Shown: positions 1 to 8,809, counted from the first letter of the stretch. The stretch: 33,430 nt of DNA from an uncultured Cytophagales bacterium (GCA_945957555.1 CAMFLX010000041.1:1-33430); one strand, 5' to 3'. Made by a program: numbers and translations. The notes: generated by a model from the sequence alone, not told the origin.

Positions 1-734
1 GCTTTATATTGATCTAAATTCTCATTAGGGGTTAAAACTTCTTTAAGTGGCATTCCCATTTGGAATTTCAGTGCTAATAAACCAAAATCATAAAGATTAT
101 TCACTTTTTGCTTTTCTACTTTTAAGTTATTTAGTTGTACCTCTAATCGATCAACATCTAATTTTTCTGCGAAACCAGCATTGTTTGTCGATTTTAGCTG
201 TTGGAATGTAGAATCGAGCCTCGAAATGTTTACATCTAATAGTTTCATCCTTTCTTGTGCAACTAATATACCCAAATAAGCTTTTTTAACATTTTGTACG
301 ATAGTAGCTTTTGTCGCCTCTTTACTCTTTTGTGAAAGAGCTAAAAATGTTTTAGTAGACTGAAGACCAACCAAATATGATCCATCAAAAATAATTTGAG
401 TAAGAGCCAAAGAAGCCGAAGACGAATATTTGACACCGAATCCGAGTGGCGTTACCTTTTTAGGGTCACCGAAAGGATTAAAAGCATTTTCTGGAACAAA
501 TGCTTTTTGAACAACGACATTGTCAAGTAAGTTGGCACTTGCGGTGATTTGGGGTAATCCAATCCCTCTAATTTCACCCACCTTGGCTTTAGCTATTTCA
601 ACATCTAAAGATGAATTTTGATAACTTGCTTCATTCTGCAATGCATAATCTATGCACTGCTGTAGCGTGTAATTCTGTGCGTTCACAGAGAATGCCGTCA
701 GTAGCATTCCGAACAATTTGAGATATCTGTTCAT
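1..734 (-). CDS. TolC-family outer membrane efflux protein (3' end cut by window edge)
   Basis: This reading frame is open from an ATG at 734 to the left edge, so only the N-terminal 244 codons are visible. It begins with a short signal peptide (MNRYLKLFGMLLTAFSVNAQ) and continues NYTLQQCIDYALQNE, the opening typical of TolC/OEP proteins. Long heptad-like helical stretches follow, for example the segments around ERMKLLDVNISRLDSTFQQL and KLDVDRLEVQLNNLKVEKQK, as expected for the periplasmic alpha-barrel. In the family the protein forms the outer-membrane exit duct of a tripartite pump. It starts 10 bp after the stop of the TetR gene, so the two are probably co-transcribed. The inner-membrane pump and adaptor would lie to the left, outside the window. 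The substrate cannot be inferred. Confidence 0.88.
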   Translation of the reverse strand, partial: MNRYLKLFGMLLTAFSVNAQNYTLQQCIDYALQNEASYQNSSLDVEIAKAKVGEIRGIGLPQITASANLLDNVVVQKAFVPENAFNPFGDPKKVTPLGFGVKYSSSASLALTQIIFDGSYLVGLQSTKTFLALSQKSKEATKATIVQNVKKAYLGILVAQERMKLLDVNISRLDSTFQQLKSTNNAGFAEKLDVDRLEVQLNNLKVEKQKVNNLYDFGLLALKFQMGMPLKEVLTPNENLDQYK

Positions 735-744
735 AAAAAATTGA

Positions 745-1362
745 TTATTCTTCTTCTGTTATTTGTTTGTATTTATTGATTAATTTATGCCCTTTCAAAG
801 TAGCTATTCCGTACATAAAGTGCGTAAATAGTTCAGCTTGTACATCAGCCAAGGCAAATTCCGATTGCGGAAAAAAGTCTTGGTTAAAGCCCCACTCTAC
901 CTCCTCCACACGCATGCGTGCGAGAATCTTCGTCCCCAGATCTTTTCTGTAATAACCTTGCTCTATGCCTCTGTTGAAGCAATCCAAGATAAAGTTCTCT
1001 AAAAAGTTTTTCTTAAAGTCCAGATACACCGCCCAGCTCTTAGGATGATACTTCCTCAGGTCAAACACCAAAGAAGGATTCATGCTCGACATCATGGTTT
1101 TCATGTGTTCTGTACTCTTGATCATCTCGTCTATTACATTTTCGCTTTCTTTTTTAGTAGCTTCTATATGTGTTTTTTGTAAATCTATAAACTGGATCAT
1201 AAAGGCCATCACCACATCGTCCTTATCAGAGAAGTGCTGATAGATGGTTTTCTTAGACATGCCCAGTTCCCTCGCTATATCGTCCATGGTAATACTCTTG
1301 GTACCATACTTGGTAAATAGCATACAACACTTTTGCGTTATTTCTTCTTTGATGGGTTCCAT
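745..1362 (-). CDS. TetR/AcrR-family transcriptional repressor of the efflux operon
   Basis: A 205-residue protein with an N-terminal TetR helix-turn-helix at about residues 8-55: LFTKYGTKSITMDDIARELG followed by MSKKTIYQHFSDKDDVV, the classic recognition-helix region. The remainder is an alpha-helical ligand/dimerisation domain without a recognisable subfamily. The ATG at 1362 is the first codon of the HTH-bearing frame and fits the usual TetR length. The gene leads an operon with the tolC-like gene 10 bp downstream. Sequence just upstream holds a perfect 10-bp inverted repeat and a repeated GGAAACGTTTT, likely its own operator, so autoregulated efflux is expected. A di- or tri-gene TetR-TolC-pump arrangement is common in Bacteroidota. 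The ligand is unknown. Confidence 0.9.
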   Translation of the reverse strand: MEPIKEEITQKCCMLFTKYGTKSITMDDIARELGMSKKTIYQHFSDKDDVVMAFMIQFIDLQKTHIEATKKESENVIDEMIKSTEHMKTMMSSMNPSLVFDLRKYHPKSWAVYLDFKKNFLENFILDCFNRGIEQGYYRKDLGTKILARMRVEEVEWGFNQDFFPQSEFALADVQAELFTHFMYGIATLKGHKLINKYKQITEEE

Positions 1363-1375
1363 AATCTCAACGTGA

Positions 1376-1434
1376 CAAAGCTAAGGAAACGTTTTATACT
1401 TTGGAAACGTTTTTTAATATTTTTGTTTCCAAAG
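1376..1434. promoter_or_regulatory. Divergent promoter region with likely TetR operator
   Basis: The gap between the TetR gene and the amylase gene holds a perfect inverted repeat, CTTTGGAAAC (1399-1408) and GTTTCCAAAG (1425-1434), with centres 26 bp apart. It also holds a direct repeat GGAAACGTTTT at 1385-1395 and 1403-1413. A Bacteroidota -7 element TAGCTTTG lies on the minus strand (1383 to 1376) ahead of the TetR gene. TATTTTTG (1418-1425, plus strand) lies between the repeat arms and could serve the amylase gene. The arrangement suggests that TetR binding blocks its own promoter and possibly the divergent one. No good -33 element was found for either. Confidence 0.55.
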
Positions 1435-1462
1435 TTTTTAAGTGATAGAAATTCATTGATAA

Positions 1463-2866
1463 GTGATATTTCAAAACCCTTCCCGCGCTTTTAAAGTTAA
1501 AAATCAAATAGCTTCCATCTTTAATTCAAGAATTTTTGTTACCTTTTTTATCATTCTAATTGTTATGTCGGTGGTATATAATTCTCCAGTAGCGTTTTCA
1601 GAGGACAAAATCTACTTTATCCTGATCGATCGTTTTCATGACGGTTCCCCACGAAACTCAACCAAAACCTGCATCAGGAAAAAAGGTTATGGAAATGAAG
1701 ATGAATTGCAGCGTTTTTACGGAGGTACGCTTAAAGGTATTATAGATAAACTCGGGTACATTAAAAAGCTTGGTTTTACGGCAATTTGGATCAGTCCCTT
1801 TTTTCACAACACAGAAGGTGCGTATCATGGTTATGCCATTAAGGACTTCACCAACGTGGATCCTCATTTTGGGACCAAAGAAGATCTCAAAAAACTTGTG
1901 AATGGTGCACATGCCCTGGGTATGAAAGTATATATGGATGTAATCATTAACCACACCGGTGATGTGTGGCACTACCTTAATCGGCAGAACTATCAATATA
2001 ATCAAGGCCTTGTATATCCTTTTGGCTCTTGGAACGAAGAGGAATTCCCCCTGCCAACTAAACTCAGAGACATAGATTTTTTTGAACGAAAAGGACGAAT
2101 TACTGATTGGATGAAATACCCAGAACTGGCCGAAGGTGATTTTTTTGAGCTTAAAAAGTTTAAGCTTAACGAAACTGGGGACAGTTTAGAACTACAAAAT
2201 ATTCTTGTTGAGATCTATAGCTACTGGATTCAGCACTTTGACTTTGATGGATTCAGAATTGATACAGTTCGACACATGAGTCCTTTGGTTATCAATAGAT
2301 TTACGCATAGAATCAAGCAATTTGCAAATTCCTTGGGGAAAATGGAGTTTCCCGTATTTATTGAGGCCCCCTTTCTAAGTGATTCGGAAATCTTGGCATA
2401 TTTTAAAAATCAAACCGATCATCAAGGAAACAGCTATTCTCCTCCCGATGGCTTTCTGGATTTCTACTTACACTTTGATTTGCCAGACTATATGAACGGT
2501 CGTAAAAGTCTTGGGAAAATTAGAGAAAGGTTTAGGAGCTTGCAATCGCTCAGAGAACAGGCAGATAGTACTGTACATCAGGTAACTTTTTTGGATAATC
2601 ATGATCAAGTCGGCGATCCCTATAAACAAAGGATTGCTCAAAAATTAAACAATAAGAAAATTGCGGAGGCATGGCAATTGCTTCTTGATCTAAATACCAT
2701 ACCTTGCCTGTACTACGGCACAGAGCAGGGGCTGAGTGGAGCTGGTCCTCATGATAAGTTTGTACGAGAAGCGATGTTTCAGAAAGATGGCAATAATGAT
2801 TTGTTTGACGAAAACTATATATTGTATAAAAACATTCGACAAATCAATCGCATGACAAGGAAATAG
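1463..2866 (+). CDS. GH13 alpha-amylase-family glycosidase without C-terminal domain
   Basis: A 467-residue GH13 protein that hydrolyses or rearranges alpha-glucans. All catalytic motifs are present. Region I is DVIINH (159-164). Region II is GFRIDTVRH, with nucleophile D267. Region III has acid/base E301 in FIEAP. Region IV is LDNHD, with D381. YYGTEQG (418-424) marks the last strand of the (beta/alpha)8 barrel. A hydrophobic stretch at about residues 24-40 looks like a signal or anchor, which favours the GTG start at 1463; an ATG at 1565 would remove it. The protein stops right after the last barrel helix (YKNIRQINRMTRK), so the usual beta-sandwich domain C is missing. The next 65 bp are non-coding, so no frameshifted remnant is visible. 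It is divergent from the TetR gene. Confidence 0.88.
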   Translation: MIFQNPSRAFKVKNQIASIFNSRIFVTFFIILIVMSVVYNSPVAFSEDKIYFILIDRFHDGSPRNSTKTCIRKKGYGNEDELQRFYGGTLKGIIDKLGYIKKLGFTAIWISPFFHNTEGAYHGYAIKDFTNVDPHFGTKEDLKKLVNGAHALGMKVYMDVIINHTGDVWHYLNRQNYQYNQGLVYPFGSWNEEEFPLPTKLRDIDFFERKGRITDWMKYPELAEGDFFELKKFKLNETGDSLELQNILVEIYSYWIQHFDFDGFRIDTVRHMSPLVINRFTHRIKQFANSLGKMEFPVFIEAPFLSDSEILAYFKNQTDHQGNSYSPPDGFLDFYLHFDLPDYMNGRKSLGKIRERFRSLQSLREQADSTVHQVTFLDNHDQVGDPYKQRIAQKLNNKKIAEAWQLLLDLNTIPCLYYGTEQGLSGAGPHDKFVREAMFQKDGNNDLFDENYILYKNIRQINRMTRK

Positions 2867-2910
2867 CCTTCTACCCGTAAAAACACCTTAATTAAATTAG
2901 CCTTTTTGTG

Positions 2911-2918
2911 TATTTTTG
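2911..2918 (+). promoter_or_regulatory. Bacteroidota -7 element (TATTTTTG) before the FAD oxidoreductase
   Basis: TATTTTTG matches the TAnnTTTG -7 consensus of the phylum. It lies 14 bp upstream of the TTG at 2933. Transcription starting a few bases downstream would give a very short leader and would exclude the TTG at 2906 as start codon. I found no convincing -33 element. Confidence 0.45.
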
Positions 2919-2932
2919 GAAAAAATAAAATT

Positions 2933-4009
2933 TTGAAGTTTTTAATTATTGGCCAAGGCCTTGCAGGATCGGTATTGGGGCTCACACTCCTTCAGAGAGG
3001 TCACGAAATTTTGGTTGTAGACCAAGACGAAACCATAACCTCTTCAAAAGTTGCCGCGGGTTTGTTCAATCCTATTACAGGAATGAATAGGTCAAAAACA
3101 TGGAAAGCGGAAGAACTATTTCCTTTCTTAAAACGATTTTATACTGAGTCCCAAAAACTATTAGGGGGCACGTTCTACAAAGAGCTGCCCATCTATATGC
3201 CTTTTACAACCTTGGAAAGCCAAAACGAATGGGTGGCTAAATCTGTGGAACCTTATTGGGCACAATGGATGCGGATATGTGACAACAAAGCGGATGCAAA
3301 CTTCTCGAAATATGTAAAGAATCCTTACGGAGGCATGCAGACTTTGCAAAGTGGCTGGATAGACACACCAATACTACTAGAAAGAGTGGCAAAATACCTT
3401 GAAAGTATCAATGCCTTACGGATTGCGAAATTCGAAACAAAGGATATAGAATGGCAAGAAGAGATTGTTTTTCAGGGAGAGTCTTTTGATAAATTGATCT
3501 TTTGCAATGGCTTAATGGCTGCGAAGGATCCGCTTTTTTCTTGGCTCAACCATGCTCATGTAAAAGGGGATCTTTTTGAGTTGCAAATACTGGACATGCC
3601 ACAGACACATATTATTAACAAAAACGGGTTCATCCTTCCTCTGTCCAATGGGAACTTCAGGATGGGCTCCACATACAATAATTTCTTTGATGATCCCGTT
3701 TCTGTAACAAATGAGGGATTTAACGAGTTATATCAAAAACTAGAAGGCATATTGAATACAAACTATAACGTTGTAAGGCACTATGCTGCCACAAGGCCAG
3801 CTACCAAAGACAGAAGACCTCTGTTGGGGATACATCCTAAGTACAATAATATAAGTATCTTTAATGGCTTGGGAACAAAAGGGGTGTCTCTAGCTCCATA
3901 TTTGGCAGAACATTTGGCAATGTATCTAGAGGGCAAAATCCAGTTATTTGAAGAAGTAAACATTGAAAGATGTTTGAAATATTATAAAAGTGAACATCAA
4001 AATGTTTAA
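2933..4009 (+). CDS. FAD-dependent oxidoreductase of the DAO family
   Basis: About 358 residues from a TTG start. The dinucleotide-binding motif GQGLAGSVLG comes almost at once (from residue 6), followed by the acidic strand end VVDQD. AAGLFNPITG is a pattern typical of DAO-type flavoproteins such as glycine oxidases and the MnmC oxidase domain. TRPATKDRRPLLG and FNGLGTKGVSLAPYLAEHL near the C-terminus close the FAD site. The frame could start at TTG 2906, but TTG 2933 puts the Rossmann strand (KFLIIGQG) at the N-terminus and fits the promoter at 2911. There is no ATG before the FAD motif, so a non-ATG start is required. The substrate is unknown. The gene ends 11 bp before the barrel protein gene, which suggests co-transcription. 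Confidence 0.82.
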   Translation: MKFLIIGQGLAGSVLGLTLLQRGHEILVVDQDETITSSKVAAGLFNPITGMNRSKTWKAEELFPFLKRFYTESQKLLGGTFYKELPIYMPFTTLESQNEWVAKSVEPYWAQWMRICDNKADANFSKYVKNPYGGMQTLQSGWIDTPILLERVAKYLESINALRIAKFETKDIEWQEEIVFQGESFDKLIFCNGLMAAKDPLFSWLNHAHVKGDLFELQILDMPQTHIINKNGFILPLSNGNFRMGSTYNNFFDDPVSVTNEGFNELYQKLEGILNTNYNVVRHYAATRPATKDRRPLLGIHPKYNNISIFNGLGTKGVSLAPYLAEHLAMYLEGKIQLFEEVNIERCLKYYKSEHQNV

Positions 4010-4020
4010 TTTTGGTTTTA

Positions 4021-7000
4021 ATGATTTTGCCTAAACACATATCAGTTTATTTGATCTTGACTTTGACGTTAATGTTTTCTGCATCATCGCAGAATTCTCA
4101 GGTCATCTTTGGGAAAAATCGAATCCAAAACAAAAATTTCAAGTGGGAATACCTCAGTACCAATAGCTTCGACATCTACTTTTATTACGGAGGCAGGGAA
4201 AGTGCCATATATGCAGCCAAGTATGCCGAGACCGATTATAAAAAACTTTGTCGCTTTTTGGGACTCTCAACCTATAGAAATGTAAGATTACTGGTGTATA
4301 ACACCCCCAAAGACCTACTGATGAGCAATTTGGGCTTTGAAGAACCAGAGCCCGCATTGGGAGGTATCGCAAACTTTGTAAAGTCAAAAGCGGAAGTTTG
4401 TTTCCAAGGCGACCATAACAAATTCAGAAACGAAATCAAAAAGGAAGTCGCTCGATATCTTATCAATGAGTCTCTTTATGGTGGGAATATTAAAGACATC
4501 TTAAAAAATACCTATTTATTGAGTATTCCAGAATGGTACATCTCAGGATTGGCCTATTACTCAGGGTATGGTTATACGGAGGAAATGGATAACCACGTGA
4601 GGAGTCTTGCCAAAACCGGTAAACTAAAACATCCCAATGTACTCACTGGTAAAGATGCAGAAATGTATGGAGCCTCTATATGGAACTACATTGCACTGAA
4701 ATATGGCGAAAGTAATGTGGCTAATGTGCTCCAAATCACTCAAGATACTCGAAGCCCTAAAGATGCCATAGGTATGGTTTTGGGGATTTCGTATCGTGAT
4801 TTTATCAAAAATTGGAAGGAGTATTATTTGAATATGAGTTTTGAGTTGGAAGAGCATTATGATTCTCCGGATAAAAAACTTAGAATAAGTAAACGTCGCA
4901 AAAAAGCAGTGACTTACACGAACGTGAAAATAAGTACGACTGGAGAATACGTAACATTTACCTCTAACTATAGAGGCAAGTACAAAGTGTATGTCTGTGA
5001 CCTTAGAAGTAAAAAGAGAAAAGTCATCTACAAAGGAGGCCATAGAGTGTTTGATCAAACTCCTGACGAAACCATGCCCCTTGTAAGCTTGTTTGCAGAT
5101 AAGATTGCAATAGTAGATTTCATAAAAAATAAATTCTGGCTCAGTACCTTCGACAAAAGAGGACGAATCGACCAAAAAATAAACCTACCTGAGTTTGAAA
5201 ATATTCTAGGCTTTGATTTCTCTGATGACGGTAGTGCTGTTATCATCTCGGGGCAAATGAATGGTGAGAGCGACCTGTGGTACTATAATTTTAAAGAGAA
5301 TGCATATAGACAACTCAGTCTAGATTTTCAAGACGATTTAACCCCTAATTTCCTGAGCAATACAAATAAAGCGTTTGTGTTTTCATCCAATAGGAAAGTT
5401 GATACGCTCATCAATACTAGGGTGTATGCCGATAGAGTTAAGATAAAGGATTATTATGAAAACTTAGACTTATTTGTGTATGAAAACACCAAAGGGGTGT
5501 CTAAGCTCAAACGACTGACCAATACTATCGACAATGAATACCAGCCAGCGGCGTTTGATGACTCAACCATCACATATACAGCCGAGTATAATGGTATCAG
5601 ACAACTTTATACCCTTGATTTAAATACAGGAGTTTCAGAGCGTATCACAGCTTTTTTGAATAGTGTTAAATGTTACGATCTTTTGCCAAAAACTACCTAT
5701 GGTACATATGTGGTCATGAACAAAAATAAAGAAGAGGTTTATTTTGATCCAAACTTTACCCTTAAACCCAATCCAAACCCTATTATAAATTCCACAAGGA
5801 AAAACCTTATAGATGCTAAGTATCTCGAAATTAAAACAGATGAGGATTATCAAAAATACCTCAAAGATTCTTTAGCAAACTTGGTAGATATCGATGATCT
5901 GAGCTTTGGTGATCCTGAAGAGGTCATAGATACTGACAACTATACCTTTGATTCGGAAAAAGATTCAACAATTGTTTCTTCCTCCACTACAAAGAATAAG
6001 CTTCCAGAGGATCAGATTAAAATAGAAGAACCAAGGCCGTACAAACGGGAGCTAAGCATAATATCGATGTCCAATGCCCTCATTATGGATAATTTGCGGG
6101 GTTTTGGTACTACACAAGGAGCTACCTTGTTGGACATGCTGGGCAATCATAAGCTACAAGGGAATTTTACTTTTTTCTTGGATTTTAGATCTAGTGATAT
6201 GTCATTTGAATACCAATATCTGAAGCGTAGAATCGATATGTCACTTAAAGTGGTTAAGAATAGGTATTTCATCATGGATAATGACAAACAAATTTATCAC
6301 AAATATGGGATCAACTCTATTCAGACAAAGTTTTCTTATCCATTTACCCCTTCTTCGAGGATTAGTATAGCCCCCCACTTTACCAATCAATACTTTTATC
6401 AACTATCTCCTCCTCCAATCATAGGAAGTACAACCAGTACCGATGTTAAGAATTATTATGTAGGTGCAACTGCTGAGCTTAATATTGATAATACAGAAAT
6501 TGTAGGTGCCAATATGCGGAAAGGGCTGCGTATGCGGCTTTTGTATGAAGACTTTACAGGAATCAATAAAGGTGCGAAATCTTATTCAAGAATAGACCTT
6601 GATGTTCGGTCTTATATACCAATCGTAAATCATTTAACATTTGCTTTTAGAGGCTCAGGGGGCAAGTTTTTAGGCCGAGGTGTAAAATATTTCATGATGG
6701 GTGGCTCTGATGGGCTCGTCAATAGAGGCAATTCCAACTACAGCGGCGAGAATAATCCCTTTGGGCAAACGCTAGACCCTTATGCAGGAAATCCTGATAT
6801 TTTATTGAACAAGTTTGTAACTAACGTAAGAGGCTATGGATTCAACACAGTATATGGGCAGAACTACTTTTTGCTTAATGCGGAACTGCGTTTGCCAATA
6901 ACAAAGTTCTTCTTGGCAAGATCATCTGTAGGGAGTTCATTTGTAAGACACTTGCAAGTTTATGGTTTTGGCGACTTGGGAGCTGCTTGGACGGGAAGCG

Positions 7001-7221
7001 ATCCTTTTAGTAGAAACAACACCTTTAGTCAAACCAATTACTATTCTCCTCCGTTTTATGGGAAAGTCATTACGTATTCGACTCCCGTGCTTAGTTCTTA
7101 TGGCTTTGGATTTAGAAGTTTTTTGTTGGGATATTATCTCAAACTAGACATCGCTTATCCTGTGCGAGATTTCATACCGTTGCCACGTGCTTATGTGATA
7201 AGCATTGGTCATGATTTTTAA
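4021..7221 (+). CDS. Large outer-membrane protein: TolB-like propeller fused to Omp85/BamA-type barrel
   Basis: About 1066 residues from ATG 4021; the frame is open from TTG 4012, but the ATG starts a clean signal peptide (MILPKHISVYLILTLTLMF). Residues about 30-270 resemble a peptidase-MA-like domain with IPEWYISGLAYYSG, but the HExxH helix is degenerate (KKEVARYLINES). Next come PD40/TolB-type propeller blades, for example GEYVTFTSNYRGKYKVYVCD, NGESDLWYYNF and STITYTAEYNGIRQLYTLD. An acidic/serine linker follows near residues 610-670. The last ~390 residues are beta-barrel with Omp85-like signatures (GGSDGLVNRGN, FLLNAELRLPI, VYGFGDLGAAW) and a terminal GHDF aromatic. It should sit in the outer membrane with its N-terminal part in the periplasm. 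The exact function is unknown. Confidence 0.8.
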   Translation: MILPKHISVYLILTLTLMFSASSQNSQVIFGKNRIQNKNFKWEYLSTNSFDIYFYYGGRESAIYAAKYAETDYKKLCRFLGLSTYRNVRLLVYNTPKDLLMSNLGFEEPEPALGGIANFVKSKAEVCFQGDHNKFRNEIKKEVARYLINESLYGGNIKDILKNTYLLSIPEWYISGLAYYSGYGYTEEMDNHVRSLAKTGKLKHPNVLTGKDAEMYGASIWNYIALKYGESNVANVLQITQDTRSPKDAIGMVLGISYRDFIKNWKEYYLNMSFELEEHYDSPDKKLRISKRRKKAVTYTNVKISTTGEYVTFTSNYRGKYKVYVCDLRSKKRKVIYKGGHRVFDQTPDETMPLVSLFADKIAIVDFIKNKFWLSTFDKRGRIDQKINLPEFENILGFDFSDDGSAVIISGQMNGESDLWYYNFKENAYRQLSLDFQDDLTPNFLSNTNKAFVFSSNRKVDTLINTRVYADRVKIKDYYENLDLFVYENTKGVSKLKRLTNTIDNEYQPAAFDDSTITYTAEYNGIRQLYTLDLNTGVSERITAFLNSVKCYDLLPKTTYGTYVVMNKNKEEVYFDPNFTLKPNPNPIINSTRKNLIDAKYLEIKTDEDYQKYLKDSLANLVDIDDLSFGDPEEVIDTDNYTFDSEKDSTIVSSSTTKNKLPEDQIKIEEPRPYKRELSIISMSNALIMDNLRGFGTTQGATLLDMLGNHKLQGNFTFFLDFRSSDMSFEYQYLKRRIDMSLKVVKNRYFIMDNDKQIYHKYGINSIQTKFSYPFTPSSRISIAPHFTNQYFYQLSPPPIIGSTTSTDVKNYYVGATAELNIDNTEIVGANMRKGLRMRLLYEDFTGINKGAKSYSRIDLDVRSYIPIVNHLTFAFRGSGGKFLGRGVKYFMMGGSDGLVNRGNSNYSGENNPFGQTLDPYAGNPDILLNKFVTNVRGYGFNTVYGQNYFLLNAELRLPITKFFLARSSVGSSFVRHLQVYGFGDLGAAWTGSDPFSRNNTFSQTNYYSPPFYGKVITYSTPVLSSYGFGFRSFLLGYYLKLDIAYPVRDFIPLPRAYVISIGHDF

Positions 7222-7239
7222 CTATTACGCTACAATCTC

Positions 7240-8151
7240 ATGATAGAGACTAAAAAAGTAATCATTACTGGTGCCACAGGTCTTATTGGTAAAAAGCTAA
7301 TTCCGCTCATTGAGGCTGCAGGTTACGATGCTTTTGTTTTGTCTAGGAAACAAACTAACGATCCACGATATATACAATGGGATCATCATAAAGGATTTAT
7401 TGAAGAAGCCAAATTACTAAATACCTACGCAGTTTTGCATTTGGCGGGCTCAGGTATTGCAGATGGACGCTGGACCGTAGATCGTCAAAAAGAAATCATC
7501 TCAAGTCGTGTGGACACTGCTGATCTTTTATATAAAACATTTAATAAGCTTAATATTTATCCTAGGGTTTTCATTTCATCGTCAGGAACAGGCTACTATG
7601 GGGCAGATTCTGGATCGCAACTTATGAATGAAATGGATTCTGGTACTAGCGATTTTATTTCGGTCGTATGTCAGAAATGGGAACATGCGGCAAACGAATT
7701 TGTTAAACTGGGTTCGCGGGTCGTAGTGCTAAGAACGGGCGTTGTGTTGAGTTCAGAAGGCGGTGCTCTACCGAAGCTCTCTCAAACCATTCGCTATGGA
7801 GTAGGATCAGCAATAGCCTCTGGCACACAACATATGTCTTGGATCCATATAGATGATCTTTGTCGTTTGTATGTAGAGACCTTACGCCAGGATGCATTTA
7901 CAGGCACATACAATGCTGTTGCTGATGAAACGTTGACCAACTCGGATTTCACTAAAGAAGTCGCGAAAGCGTTGCAAAAACCTCTTTTTATGCCCAATGT
8001 GCCAGGATTTGTACTTAAGATGATTTTTGGCGAAATGGCCTCGCTATTAATAGGTGGCAATAATGTATCAAATGCAAAACTTAAGAAAGCAGGATTCCAG
8101 TGTAATTATCCTCTACTATCTCAAGCTCTCAATCAGTTATTTCATAAATAA
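7240..8151 (+). CDS. TIGR01777-family NAD(P)-binding epimerase-like protein (YfcH/SDR39U1 type)
   Basis: A 303-residue extended SDR. The N-terminus carries GATGLIGKKL (11-20), the NAD(P)-binding loop. VLHLAGSGIADGRWT and ISSSGTGYYG are hallmark motifs of the TIGR01777 group. The last ~50 residues (PNVPGFVLKMIFGEMASLLI, then SNAKLKKAGFQ) match the DUF1731 tail of that group. Length is normal. The physiological substrate of the family is not established; the fold indicates a cytosolic nucleotide-sugar-epimerase relative. It starts 18 bp after the barrel-protein stop on the same strand, so it is probably the last gene of the transcript beginning at the oxidoreductase. Confidence 0.9.
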   Translation: MIETKKVIITGATGLIGKKLIPLIEAAGYDAFVLSRKQTNDPRYIQWDHHKGFIEEAKLLNTYAVLHLAGSGIADGRWTVDRQKEIISSRVDTADLLYKTFNKLNIYPRVFISSSGTGYYGADSGSQLMNEMDSGTSDFISVVCQKWEHAANEFVKLGSRVVVLRTGVVLSSEGGALPKLSQTIRYGVGSAIASGTQHMSWIHIDDLCRLYVETLRQDAFTGTYNAVADETLTNSDFTKEVAKALQKPLFMPNVPGFVLKMIFGEMASLLIGGNNVSNAKLKKAGFQCNYPLLSQALNQLFHK

Positions 8152-8189
8152 TTTTGTTGAGATTGCTTTCAATTGGCAATCAATGAATA

Positions 8190-8223
8190 AGGCCCAACAA
8201 TGCCGAATCAGCTTGATGGGCCT
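8190..8223. terminator. Bidirectional hairpin terminator
   Basis: AGGCCCA (8190-8196) pairs with TGGGCCT (8217-8223). The stem continues inward, after one mismatch, with CAA/TTG around a 12-nt loop. It sits between the stops of two convergent genes. T-tracts are weak on both sides, so activity is inferred from stem and position. Confidence 0.55.
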
Positions 8224-8228
8224 GTACT

Positions 8229-8609
8229 TTATTTAAACAAAACCGAAATCTTAGACAACAACTCCTGTTCCGCTTTGTTTTTGGTACCATAAGAAGATGC
8301 GATTTTTTCACATGTGTTAAAAACCATTGATTTCACTTTGTCATTAAATATTTTTTTGTGTCCGTTAAAATATTCCTCAAACTCATGAAATGCAAAATCT
8401 GCCTTCTCATCACGATCTTCCAACCATTCAAAAACTGCTTCAATTTGAAATGCGGCATCCATTCCAAATTCATCGGTTGTATCTTCAAAATGTAGCCATT
8501 GTTCACTGATACATCTTTTCAATTCTGATATTTCCTCTTTAGCAATCTTTTTATCCACAGAGGCAACAGCGTAGAATAAATGCCCTAATTCCTGATAAAA
8601 TTTTTCCAT
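8229..8609 (-). CDS. TerB-like small cytosolic helical protein
   Basis: About 126 residues from the ATG at 8609 (MEKFYQELGHLFYAVASVDK). Alternative starts at 8618 and TTG 8627 would add only MVV or MTIMVV. KEEISELKRCISEQW is followed by DAAFQIEAVFEWLEDRDEKA, a pattern I associate with the TerB-like proteins of Bacteroidota: an all-helical fold with acidic residues that could bind metal. No signal peptide or membrane segment is seen. TerB proteins are linked to tellurite and stress responses, but no other ter gene is nearby, so the role is unknown. It is convergent with the TIGR01777 gene and divergent from the 77-residue gene at 8822. Confidence 0.72.
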   Translation of the reverse strand: MEKFYQELGHLFYAVASVDKKIAKEEISELKRCISEQWLHFEDTTDEFGMDAAFQIEAVFEWLEDRDEKADFAFHEFEEYFNGHKKIFNDKVKSMVFNTCEKIASSYGTKNKAEQELLSKISVLFK

Positions 8610-8809
8610 CACCACCATAATCGTCAAAGTTTAATATGCTATTCCTTCTAGGGAATTGAGCGCTTAAATGTACTTGTTTTGTACGTAATCCCAAATATTT
8701 TATAAATATTAATCGTAAAATACAATAATATTTTCGTTTTTAAACTCTACGAATTAGGCGAATCAAATGTTTAGACTAACTACTGTTTAGATACTAAGGT
8801 GTAAAATCA

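Noticed and set aside
4624-5175. 183-codon minus-strand frame opposite the barrel protein gene
   Set aside because: It lies wholly opposite a well-supported coding region with propeller motifs; the reverse translation shows no family signature.
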